Positions 28,261-36,691 of a stretch of DNA of 64,000 bases are shown in pieces. This DNA comes from Pseudoalteromonas sp. '520P1 No. 423' (lineage in GTDB: Bacteria > Pseudomonadota > Gammaproteobacteria > Enterobacterales > Alteromonadaceae), in the NCBI RefSeq assembly GCF_001269985.1, contig NZ_BBZB01000001.1:1612001-1676000 (forward strand). The letters are read 5' to 3'. The position numbers and the translations under genes are program-made. The notes beneath the pieces were generated by a model that was not told the origin of the DNA, did not search any database, and saw only the letters and a list, made by a program, of their open reading frames with translations. Every line of letters begins with the position of its first letter. Position 1 is the first letter of the stretch.

Positions 28261-28851
28261 TTAGAGTTTATCCTTGTTTTTTGTCAAGTTTGATAACCAT
28301 TTTATACTGCGGACGCCAACCATAGGAAATGAGTCGCTATGGTCAGACGATTGAATCACTACCTGTTTTAAAGATGATAACCTTTCATATTTTTTAGCTT
28401 TTAGTTGGGTAATAAAGTCCTCTACATGCACACTTAATTCTTTTTCTAATTCGCCATATGAAATAAACAGATTGATATCTAGCGCTTTTGTTTTTAATGA
28501 GGCATTTTCAAGGGAGAAAAGTAACGGAATATCTCGCCAAAGCGATGGGCTACCTAAGATATAGTTTTTAAAAGTATCCGGATGTGTCATTAAGGCGTAA
28601 GTACCAAATAAGCCCCCAAGGGAAAGCCGAAGTAAGTTCGATTACTCGGGTTAGTTCGATAGTTGCTTTCGATAAACTTAATGACATCGTTACGAATAAA
28701 AGTAAGATGATTATCGGCCTGCCCAAATTGATATTTAGCTTGACGTTGAGAGTTGCTTGACTTGCTTATTGAATAATCTCTCGCTCGCCTCAATTGTTAG
28801 AAAAGGTAGTAAAAACATAACAACTAAAATTAAATTTTTCTTTATATTCAT
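28261..28851 (-). pseudogene. Alpha/beta-hydrolase esterase (IroE/EstD-like) pseudogene
   Basis: A signal peptide (MNIKKNLILVVMFLLPFLTIEA) starts at 28851 in one frame. The body moves to a second frame (FIRNDVIKFIESNYRTNPSNRTYFGFPLG) and then a third (MTHPDTFKNYILGSPSLWRD, with SSDHSDSFP as the catalytic His part). The nucleophile motif GxSxGG reads GFPLGG, so the Ser is lost. Much of the N-terminal domain is also missing. Relatives are periplasmic esterases acting on siderophores or other esters. Confidence 0.7.
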
Positions 28852-29003
28852 AAATTAATCCACTTGTATATTATTCGGTTGCATTTAAAATTCGTTTTCT
28901 GAATGTCTGATCTTTAAAACATCGGTTTTGAATCTCGGAGCAACTGAATGTAAATGAATTAGCTACTAATATTTATTTTAATCAAATTTTTAGATATATC
29001 TCT

Positions 29004-29798
29004 CTAAAGCCTAGTTAACGCCATTCCCAGTGGTTTAAAGTAAGCTAATAACGCTTCGTGAACTCGATGTCTATGTGTTAAATCTGGGTATAGCTTAATG
29101 ACATCATTATTGAGTGTGCCAGATACTAAATAGGCATTGTTGATTTCAGCGCAATACTCAATCACTGATTCAAACGCTCTTGCCATCATTTCTGTGGGTT
29201 GTGCATAATAGTTTTTAGATAATACGAGATCTGCTTTCACACTGCGTGCAACATAGTCACTTTTATCAAGTCCATTTTCACTGAGCAGTGCGCTATCAAA
29301 TATTGCCATTAATCTTTCATTAAGTGGGTGAGGTTTTATGGTTTTATTTTTTAGCCAGCAATCGCTCGCAAATAATGGAAGACTTGATGAATTGAAAGGA
29401 GTGTCAATTTCAAAAGCTTTATCTGATATATAGTGATCAAATGCATGCCAAAATTCATGAGCTAATGCACCGGCTCCTGCATTTTTAGCAAGCGCTAACT
29501 CACGTCGATAAGGCGCATAATGTGCCTGAACTCCCATTTGACCGCCAGTACCAAAAGCTAAATTTAAAGTACCACGAAGGCCAATTGCTTCAGGTGGAAG
29601 CGCCAGTATAAAAGCTAAGTCTGCTAAGGAGTCAAAAATCACGTTTGCCGCAAGCTCTTTTTCTTCTCGGGTGACCCATTTACCGATGCGGATATTACCA
29701 AGATTAAAAGTCTTTTTAATATCTATAAACGTCATTTGCTCACCATGACGATAGTCAGGGCCTTTGCGGGTTTTATATTTAAAACTAGTTAGCTTCAA
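29004..29798 (-). CDS. CLCA_X-like protein with HExxH zinc motif
   Basis: The protein has 264 residues. GALAHEFWHAFDHYIS (about residue 115) is a metallopeptidase-type HExxH motif with following Asp/His, in a setting like LPD1-type or CLCA_X-annotated proteins of Alteromonadales. NYYAQPTEMMARAFE near residue 200 could give a third ligand (Glu). There is no signal peptide, so it is probably cytoplasmic. The biological role is unknown. Confidence 0.6.
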   Translation of the reverse strand: MKLTSFKYKTRKGPDYRHGEQMTFIDIKKTFNLGNIRIGKWVTREEKELAANVIFDSLADLAFILALPPEAIGLRGTLNLAFGTGGQMGVQAHYAPYRRELALAKNAGAGALAHEFWHAFDHYISDKAFEIDTPFNSSSLPLFASDCWLKNKTIKPHPLNERLMAIFDSALLSENGLDKSDYVARSVKADLVLSKNYYAQPTEMMARAFESVIEYCAEINNAYLVSGTLNNDVIKLYPDLTHRHRVHEALLAYFKPLGMALTRL

Positions 29799-29933
29799 AA
29801 GCTGCCTCTGTGGTTTAAATCAAATTATATTGTTTAAAAAATAGATGGTATGATTTTAAATAAATCACCTTGATACGCTTAAAATATGCATGGAGATCAA
29901 AGAAGGCTTGGGTATATTCGTTTTATTGAATAC

Positions 29934-29966
29934 ACACTCTATGCTTTATTTTAAAACATAGAGTGT
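29934..29966. terminator. Hairpin between convergent-end region and radical SAM gene
   Basis: Ten-base stem ACACTCTATG / CATAGAGTGT with a 13-base AT loop, 10 bp beyond the stop of the radical SAM gene. No strong T-run follows, so the terminator call is tentative. Confidence 0.5.
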
Positions 29967-29976
29967 ACTTAACTTG

Positions 29977-31605
29977 TTAACTCATATGACGGGTTTGTCT
30001 TTGCACGAAATTAATTTGGCTCTTTGATTCTTTCTTTTGACCGGCATAAAGGTTCAGGGTATCAAAGCGGCTCTTTAATTTAGACGCAGTGTAATCTAAT
30101 TCAATTTTTGAAATGACAACTTGATGCTTTTCTGGAAATAAAGCTTCTACTGCCTGTGATAACAGCTCATAGAGTCTTTTAAGGTTTATTTGATGAGTTT
30201 GACCTGTAGCTTCAAATAGCCAGTTTGTCAGAGACATAAAGTGCTCAAATGGGTTACCTTCTAATATTGAAGGCAGCACATGTTTAAAGCGACCTGAGTT
30301 GCCTATCATATCCCAATATCTTGCAAATCGATTGATCAGCTGCATGGTTGAAAAATCAACACGGTCAGTACTTAATATATTAAACGGTGGTAAAGGGTTA
30401 AAACGTAAGTCAAACGCTTCTGTATGTCTAATAATAGGGCTGCCTTTAAGGCGTTTTAAAATACCTAATTGAATTTCGTGTGGGCGACAGTCATATAGCT
30501 GATTGAAGCTATCACCAAATGATTCAAATGTTTCACCTGGTAAACCAAAAATTAAGTCAGCATGAATATGCGCATGGGTATTCTCTTTTAACCAAATTAA
30601 ATTTTCTTTAGATTTTGCATTATTTTGCTTTCGGCTAATATTAGTTTGTACTTGCTGATCAAATGTTTGGATCCCAATTTCAAACTGTAAACTGCCTTCA
30701 GGAAATTGCGTTAATACTTCTTTTAATTTGCGCGGTAAATGATCTGGCACTACTTCAAAATGCAGGTAAAGTTCATCATTTTTCTTATCTAAGAAAAACT
30801 GCATAATTTGCATTGTCGTTTTTATGTTTAAATTAAAAGTTCTGTCGATAAATTTAAAGTTTCGAGCGCCACGTTGATATAGGATTTCCATTTCTTCTAA
30901 AAATAACTCTAGTTCGAATGGATTTGATGCCGTGTCTAATGATGATAAACAAAACTCACATTTGAATGGGCAGCCACGAGATGCTTCAACATAAAGTAAG
31001 CGATTTTTTAAATCTTCATCACTATAATATTCATAAGGTAACGCGAGATCTGTTAAGGCTACTGGCTTAGAAGTAAGTACTTTTTGTTCAGGTGCTTTTT
31101 GATTTAAAATGTCTTTACATAAATTGTAAAAACTCACTTCTGCAGCACCTGTTAATACATAATCAGCGGATTCAACAATGGCTTGGCCTTGAGCTTCATA
31201 ACTTACTTCTGGTCCACCTAAAACAACTTTAATTTCAGGCGCGATTACTTTTAAAAGACTTACCACATTTGTTGTTTCAATGATGTTCCAGATATAAACG
31301 CCAAAGCCCACGATAGTTGGTTTGGATTCTAATATTTTCTCAACAATATCAATAGGGCGAGTTTGAATAACAAACTCTTTAACTTCACAGCTACTTTGTA
31401 AATCTTTTAGATTAGCGTAAAGATAACGTAAGCCTAAACTCGCATGAATATACTTAGCGTTAATTGTAGCAAGCACGATTTTAGATGAGTTTTCATCTGG
31501 TTCTAAATTAATAGGTGGATTGTGCTTTAATGCAGCTGGAGCGCTTTCCTTAGTCGCATCTACTTGCTTTATGATCAGTTCAGGATTGAATTGTTGGGTT
31601 GCCAT
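29977..31605 (-). CDS. B12-binding-domain radical SAM protein (DUF4080-like)
   Basis: The protein has 542 residues. The N-terminal cobalamin-binding-like fold (ATINAKYIHASLGLRYL, VGFGVYIWN, VLGGPEVSY) is followed by the radical SAM cluster motif CPFKCEFC (about residue 215), a TIM-barrel part (FEIGIQTFDQ, DLIFGLPGET) and a DUF4080-type C-terminus. Such enzymes use a 4Fe-4S cluster and SAM for radical reactions. The substrate of this family is not known. A long N-terminal tail of about 38 residues precedes the domain. Confidence 0.87.
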   Translation of the reverse strand: MATQQFNPELIIKQVDATKESAPAALKHNPPINLEPDENSSKIVLATINAKYIHASLGLRYLYANLKDLQSSCEVKEFVIQTRPIDIVEKILESKPTIVGFGVYIWNIIETTNVVSLLKVIAPEIKVVLGGPEVSYEAQGQAIVESADYVLTGAAEVSFYNLCKDILNQKAPEQKVLTSKPVALTDLALPYEYYSDEDLKNRLLYVEASRGCPFKCEFCLSSLDTASNPFELELFLEEMEILYQRGARNFKFIDRTFNLNIKTTMQIMQFFLDKKNDELYLHFEVVPDHLPRKLKEVLTQFPEGSLQFEIGIQTFDQQVQTNISRKQNNAKSKENLIWLKENTHAHIHADLIFGLPGETFESFGDSFNQLYDCRPHEIQLGILKRLKGSPIIRHTEAFDLRFNPLPPFNILSTDRVDFSTMQLINRFARYWDMIGNSGRFKHVLPSILEGNPFEHFMSLTNWLFEATGQTHQINLKRLYELLSQAVEALFPEKHQVVISKIELDYTASKLKSRFDTLNLYAGQKKESKSQINFVQRQTRHMS

Positions 31606-31692
31606 TATGGTTCTTAAATGTCTTGAATAGTCTAAGCATAATAATACAGTAATAACCTATCTTTTTCAGTATATGATTTATGTTCAAGGTTT

Positions 31693-31750
31693 TACTACTT
31701 AAACATAAAAGGTCTATTTTACGTCTTTTATGCTCTATATCTAAGTAGTA
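31693..31750. repeat. Nested inverted repeat
   Basis: Outer arms TACTACTTA (31693-31701) and TAAGTAGTA (31742-31750) enclose inner arms CATAAAAG (31704-31711) and CTTTTATG (31725-31732). It could fold as a two-stem hairpin or be a site or element remnant in a gene-free stretch upstream of the radical SAM gene. Confidence 0.6.
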
Positions 31751-31919
31751 GTTTTGTATATCTTTGTTTTTAATTTATAAATAAAGATATTTCCGACATT
31801 CCGCAGCATTTTTAGGAATAAATTTCTTGATAGATGCTGCCCATGCAATTAATGATAATACTGTTCCTCTCCTCCACATTGAGGACTAATTGTTGCTCGC
31901 CACTGATTGTTAATACATC

Positions 31920-32315
31920 AATACCTTAAAAGCAAAAGAACACCCAGCGAGCAGTAAAGTATTGGCCATCTTGAGCTGCTTTTAAACTGCTAATATGGTG
32001 TTTAACAATATTTTTAAACCCTTCATTGTCATTAATATTGCCACTGGCTGCTTGCATATACACTGGAATACCTGCCTTGTTTTCAGTGATCAGGTTAAGT
32101 ACAAACTGATTCAGCTCTGGGCGATGGTTTCGACTGTAATCTCGAACTAGTTTTACTGCTTTACTGTCGTTGTCATGCTCATAATTGCCATCAACATGAA
32201 TACTTGTCGAGTCTAAATTAATGCCCTAGCAGCTGACCGTAAGAAATAAGCTTGTCATCACTGTGCTCAGGGAGTGCCTTATCAATTAACTTAGCAATAC
32301 CAAGCTTTTTTAATT
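31920..32315 (-). pseudogene. IS1634-like (IS4 superfamily) transposase remnant
   Basis: Minus-strand translation gives LGIAKLIDKALPEHSDDKLISYGQ (N-terminal part) and then, after a deletion and frame change, NLDSTSIHVDGNYEHDNDS, DYSRNHRPELNQFVLNLI and GIPVYMQAASGN, the IS1634 block with the first catalytic Asp. The rest is missing. Confidence 0.65.
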
Positions 32316-32320
32316 AAATT

Positions 32321-32575
32321 TTTAGGTGCGCAAAGACAGATTTAGGGCATACCTTAGGTGCTTGTGGCAGCATTGAAGCTTGGGCAAGTATTAATATGAT
32401 GCAAGATAAGTGGTTTTCACCGACATTAAATTTACAAGAGATTGATCCTCAGTGTGGTGATTTTGATTATATTAAAAATGAAAGCCGTGAAATAAATACA
32501 GATCATGTGATGAGCAATAACTTTGCTTTTGGTGGTATTAATACATCGCTTGTTTTTAAACGCTTTTCTAAGTAA
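32321..32575 (+). pseudogene. Beta-ketoacyl-ACP synthase C-terminal fragment
   Basis: The open frame reads CAKTDLGHTLGACGSIEAW, a PTLNLQEIDP stretch and SNNFAFGGINTSLVF, which includes the catalytic His (GHTLGA) and NxFxFGGxN of FabB/FabF-type synthases. Only about 80 residues remain. It abuts the IS1634-like remnant, suggesting deletion by that element. Confidence 0.7.
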
Positions 32576-32607
32576 TAAGTGCTTTTAAAGATAATTCAGA
32601 TACCAAC

Positions 32608-32772
32608 TTAAACACTTTGTATCTGAATTAATTTCTTTTTGTAGTCATCTTTTACAACTTCTAATGCATCAAGCACAACCTGTGAATCAAGCTCTTCTTG
32701 TTCTAATAACATAATTAAATCAATAGCGAGTTTAATATGCTCAGGTGCATTATCTAAATTAGAGCTAATCAA
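32608..32772 (-). CDS. Short helical protein coupled to comFB
   Basis: The 54-residue frame (TTG start at 32772) overlaps the comFB stop by four bases (TTGA). It is rich in Leu, Glu and Lys (HIKLAIDLIMLLEQEELDSQ, VLDALEVVKDDYKKK) and likely alpha-helical. There is no known family. The overlap and amphipathic composition argue for a real small gene. Confidence 0.45.
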   Translation of the reverse strand: MISSNLDNAPEHIKLAIDLIMLLEQEELDSQVVLDALEVVKDDYKKKLIQIQSV

Positions 32773-33035
32773 TTGTCCCCCCTCATTGATATTAATTTTA
32801 TAGATTCTTCAATGGCTACTTTGACTTGTTCTTCCATTTCTATTCGCTCAGATTGTGGTAAATAAAAAGCCAGATCAACTTCAAAACGTATATATCTTGG
32901 AGGGAGTTGATTTAGTACCGTACAGCAAAGATCAGCTAATGTATCGACATCTAAAGATTCACTTATTTTTTGTTTAATGACTTCATCAAGCACTAATTTT
33001 TCATAATAATTATGTATATCATCATGCAGTTTCAT
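32769..33035 (-). CDS. ComFB family protein
   Basis: The 88 residues match the late-competence ComFB family (NYYEKLVLDEVI, DLCCTVLNQLPPRYIRFEVDLAFY). The family's Cys-containing core is kept. Recent work on relatives links ComFB-type domains to cyclic-di-GMP or cAMP sensing; here the role is unknown. Confidence 0.8.
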   Translation of the reverse strand: MKLHDDIHNYYEKLVLDEVIKQKISESLDVDTLADLCCTVLNQLPPRYIRFEVDLAFYLPQSERIEMEEQVKVAIEESIKLISMRGDN

Positions 33036-33177
33036 CTAATACTCCATATAAAACATGAAATTTTATTTTTATATTTATTTGAATCAGCTCTTTTAATAAA
33101 TTTAATTCAAACTCTTTGTACTTAATTTAGCTTATACCAAAACGTGAGGCAAATCTAACTCATGGGTTCGAGACAAT

Positions 33178-33777
33178 TTATTTGGTTTTTTCAGACAATT
33201 TAATTTTATCTTCAGTGGCTGAAATTGCTTTGCGACAACGTCCTAATCGGCCGTGAGTTATCAAAATATCAAGATTGATTTCATTTGCTTTATCGCCAAT
33301 GGCTTTATGTAACAAGGCCTTTTTCTCTTCTATCATAACTAATAAACGTCTTTCAAACTCTTTATTTTTAGCCAGTTCTTGGTGTAAATCATGGGATGAT
33401 TGCATGATTTTTTTCACCGCTTTTTTATAATATGTCTTCTTTTTAACAAATTTATTTACGTCTAAATCTTTTTGCCAAACAGGTGTTGATTTTAGCACAC
33501 GTATCATGGCTTCAAGTTGTGCTGTTAATCTTTCTATTGCATATTCATAGCTGCGGCGGTGGGCAATAGGGGGCAGGTTTTTGTAAGTTTCTAATAATTC
33601 ATCAACATAATCTAGTAAAATCATACTGCGGGTATTAAAGAGTGTCGGGTCAAATAATCTGTGCTTAGATCTCATATAGCTATTTTTATCAAACCACTTA
33701 GCGTTATCAAAACTTTTGGCGTCTCGCTTTATTTTTGCTATTTGAATATTTAATCTTTCTAATACTTGAGATTTCAT
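33178..33777 (-). CDS. priC: PriC-like primosomal replication protein N''
   Basis: The protein has 199 residues, all alpha-helical in appearance. HRLFDPTLFNTRSMILLDYVDE and LTAQLEAMIRVL fit the PriC N-domain and the end (HGRLGRCRKAISATEDKI) fits the C-domain that binds DnaB/SSB. PriC reloads DnaB at stalled forks. Its start lies right at the stop of the next minus-strand gene upstream (spacing near zero), so it is co-transcribed with the TSUP transporter gene. Confidence 0.75.
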   Translation of the reverse strand: MKSQVLERLNIQIAKIKRDAKSFDNAKWFDKNSYMRSKHRLFDPTLFNTRSMILLDYVDELLETYKNLPPIAHRRSYEYAIERLTAQLEAMIRVLKSTPVWQKDLDVNKFVKKKTYYKKAVKKIMQSSHDLHQELAKNKEFERRLLVMIEEKKALLHKAIGDKANEINLDILITHGRLGRCRKAISATEDKIKLSEKTK

Positions 33778-34554
33778 TTACATAAAAGCCTCATAGGCAA
33801 GCTTACCCGCTAAAACAATGACCACAGTATTAAATATAGGTCTAATAATTTTACTGCCAAATTTTATGGCTGAATGTGCACCTATCCAAGCTCCTAACAT
33901 TAAAAATGCACCCATAGTTGCACCTAATATAAAGTTAACATGGCCTAAAGCGACAAAAGCAATAAGAGAGATAAAGTTACTCACAAAATTCATAGAGCGG
34001 GCTAAACCACAGTTCAGTAGTAAGTTCATCTTATATAATAATGAATTTGAAGCAGTCCAAAATGTGCCAGTACCTGGGCCCGCTAAACCATCAAAAAAAC
34101 CTAATAGGCTGCCTTGCACGATTTGCTTTATTTTTAAACCAAAAGTAACAGCAGGTAGTTTCGTTTTTTGTTCGGGACTTAATTTGCCAAATATGCTGTA
34201 AATAGCAACGGATATAATGATAAATGGCAGTAGCTTATTTAAAAAATCAATACTGAGTTTATCTACGACTAGAGTGCCTATTAAGGCACCTAAAGCTGTT
34301 GCAATAATGGATTTTAACCAAAATTTTGGTTGAAACAAATGCTTTTTAAAATAAGTAATGCTTGCGGTAAGTGAGCCAAAACTAGAAGCGAGTTTATTGG
34401 TACCTAAGGCAATATGAGGTGGCAAACCAGCAGTTAATAATGCGGGTACAGTGAGCATACCGCCACCGCCAGCAATTGCATCTATAAAACCTGCAGCCAA
34501 TGCTACAGCACATAATATTGCCCAAGTTGAAGGGTCTAAAGCGAGTTCTAGCAC
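33778..34554 (-). CDS. TSUP (TauE/SafE, YfcA-type) membrane transporter
   Basis: The protein has 258 residues with about eight hydrophobic helices. The N-terminal GFIDAIAGGGGMLTVPALL motif, ALGTNKLASSFGS and the DGLAGPGTGTFW loop are typical of YfcA-like TSUP proteins, which export sulfur or organic anions. Substrate not known. It lies between dinG and priC on the same strand. Confidence 0.88.
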   Translation of the reverse strand: MLELALDPSTWAILCAVALAAGFIDAIAGGGGMLTVPALLTAGLPPHIALGTNKLASSFGSLTASITYFKKHLFQPKFWLKSIIATALGALIGTLVVDKLSIDFLNKLLPFIIISVAIYSIFGKLSPEQKTKLPAVTFGLKIKQIVQGSLLGFFDGLAGPGTGTFWTASNSLLYKMNLLLNCGLARSMNFVSNFISLIAFVALGHVNFILGATMGAFLMLGAWIGAHSAIKFGSKIIRPIFNTVVIVLAGKLAYEAFM

Positions 34555-34563
34555 TTAAATTTA

Positions 34564-36633
34564 TTACTCTATTTTTCTGTTGAAAGGAGGTAAGGCATCT
34601 AACATAGCTTTGCCATAACGCTTACTGACGAGACGACGATCTAATACAACAATGCGACCAGAGTCTTTTTCTTTGCGTAGCAGTCTACCACAACTTTGCA
34701 CTAATTTCTTAGAGGCTTCGGGTACAGTGATTGATAAAAATGGATTTCCACCTTTATTTTGAATATGTTCTGTTTGCGCTTCTTCCATTGGTGACGTTGG
34801 CACGGCAAATGGAATTTTAGTAATAATGAGATTTTCTAAATATTTACCAGGTAAATCAAGACCTTCAGAAAGGCTCTGGGTGCCAAATAAAATAGAACCT
34901 TTATTTTTATCAATTGCTTTTTTATGTTGTTTTATTAAATACTCGCGGGATGACTCACCTTGTAATAATAAATTATAACCTTTTGTTCTTAAACCTTGAG
35001 CGACTTCTTTCATTTGCCAATAAGAAGCGAACAATACTAAGTTAGCTTTTTCTTTTTCAATATAATCTGGCATCACCTCAATTAAACGTTTAGTGAAGTT
35101 TTTATCTGTTGGCTCACATTTTATATCTGGCAATAAAAGTAGCGCTTGCTTTGGATAGTCAAAAGGAGAGGGAACCTTTAAGAACTTAACGCCTTCTTCA
35201 CCTGCTAAGCCAGATTCAAATGCAAAGTGGTCAAAATTACCTAATGCAGTTAATGTTGCTGAACACAAAACTGCGCCCGCACATTCTTGCCATAATTTAT
35301 CTTTTAAATAAAAACCAACTTCGATAGGGCTATCGGCTAATAGGTGGTCGTGATGGTTTTTATAGTTTTGTTGTGTCAACCAGCGAGCATGAGGGCTTGA
35401 AGCTGTGCCTTTATTGAGGTTATTCCAAAGTTTATTTAGATTTTCTACTCTTTGAATATAAACACCGCTTTCAGCCAAAATAGGATCTGCTTTATGTGGC
35501 TTTACATCGCCATCGTTCACATCAAGGATCAATGATTCATGCATTTTAGTTAAATGTTTAGATACTAATAATGATGAGTCACTTAAATCTTCACTTAAAT
35601 TAGATAATAACTCAGGTAGTTCACCATTTTTAAAACGATATACGTCATCTTCATTATAAGTAACATCTAAGCCATCAAGAATATCTCGGACTTTTTTTAA
35701 TTCTTTTTGTGTATCTGTAATGGCATCAGCTAATTTAAAGTTCATACCGATTGCACGTTGAGTGGAAATGGTATTAGACAGTTTTTGATTAAACTTAGCT
35801 AACTTATCAAGCCATTCTAAAGTGCCTTTTACAGTTGCGGAAGCCGATGAAAAATCACGAGTTATTTTTGGTAAATGGTGTGCTTCATCAATGACATAAA
35901 TTGTTTTAGCTGGCTCTGGTAAAATTTTTCCGCCGCCTAAATCTAAATCAGCTAATAATAAGCTGTGATTTACCACTAAGACATCCATCTGATTTAATCG
36001 GTTGCGTGCTTTATGAAAAGGACAGTGTTGATGCTCAGCTAATTGGCGCTGACAAGAATGTTTATCACCGGCAATTAAATTCCAAACTTTATCGGGGATC
36101 GTATCAGTCCATGCATCTCGGTCACCATGCCACTTGCTTGTGGTATAAGCCGTAACGAGCTGCTCTAAGCATTTTTTTTCCATTTTATCTAATGGCGATT
36201 TTAACAAAGGTACAAAATCAAGTTGTGCAGGTTCTTCTGCTAGAGATGCTTTTAGTTTTTGTGCGCAGGCATATCTGTGTCTGCCTTTAACGAGATCAAA
36301 TTGAAAATCTAAACCTGAGTTTTTAGCAAAAAAAGGGAGTTCTTGATCTATTAATTGTTCTTGCAAAGCAACTGTTGCGGTTGAGATAACTAACTTTTTT
36401 TTATTTGCAATGGCATAAGGTAGCGCACCTAAACAATAGGCTAATGACTTGCCAGTACCTGTGCCGGCTTCTAATACACAAATCCTTTGGCTTTTATGGT
36501 ATTCACCCGCCAAGGTTTTTGCGATTTCTGCAACTAGGTAGTTTTGGCTTTTTCGCGGTTTATAATCGGTTAAATTATCTGCAACTTGCTGGTGAATTTT
36601 ACGAATTGTTTTTTTTAAAGCATCAGAGAGCAT
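34564..36633 (-). CDS. dinG: DinG-type ATP-dependent DNA helicase
   Basis: The protein has 689 residues. Walker A EAGTGTGKSLAY (about residue 57) and the DEAH box VIDEAHHL are present. Cys residues placed for the 4Fe-4S cluster are seen (HRYACAQ, KKCLEQ, HSCQRQ, HCPFHKAR). The C-terminal QSCGRLLR motif VI completes an XPD/DinG superfamily 2 helicase that unwinds R-loops, D-loops and G-quadruplexes 5'-3'. It is divergent from polB with about 60 bp between; both are DNA-damage genes, but I saw no clear LexA box. Confidence 0.92.
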   Translation of the reverse strand: MLSDALKKTIRKIHQQVADNLTDYKPRKSQNYLVAEIAKTLAGEYHKSQRICVLEAGTGTGKSLAYCLGALPYAIANKKKLVISTATVALQEQLIDQELPFFAKNSGLDFQFDLVKGRHRYACAQKLKASLAEEPAQLDFVPLLKSPLDKMEKKCLEQLVTAYTTSKWHGDRDAWTDTIPDKVWNLIAGDKHSCQRQLAEHQHCPFHKARNRLNQMDVLVVNHSLLLADLDLGGGKILPEPAKTIYVIDEAHHLPKITRDFSSASATVKGTLEWLDKLAKFNQKLSNTISTQRAIGMNFKLADAITDTQKELKKVRDILDGLDVTYNEDDVYRFKNGELPELLSNLSEDLSDSSLLVSKHLTKMHESLILDVNDGDVKPHKADPILAESGVYIQRVENLNKLWNNLNKGTASSPHARWLTQQNYKNHHDHLLADSPIEVGFYLKDKLWQECAGAVLCSATLTALGNFDHFAFESGLAGEEGVKFLKVPSPFDYPKQALLLLPDIKCEPTDKNFTKRLIEVMPDYIEKEKANLVLFASYWQMKEVAQGLRTKGYNLLLQGESSREYLIKQHKKAIDKNKGSILFGTQSLSEGLDLPGKYLENLIITKIPFAVPTSPMEEAQTEHIQNKGGNPFLSITVPEASKKLVQSCGRLLRKEKDSGRIVVLDRRLVSKRYGKAMLDALPPFNRKIE

Positions 36634-36691
36634 GTTGCAGTGACCTAGTTATGTATATAATTACAGTGATTAGTTTAAAGGGAACGGGTTT

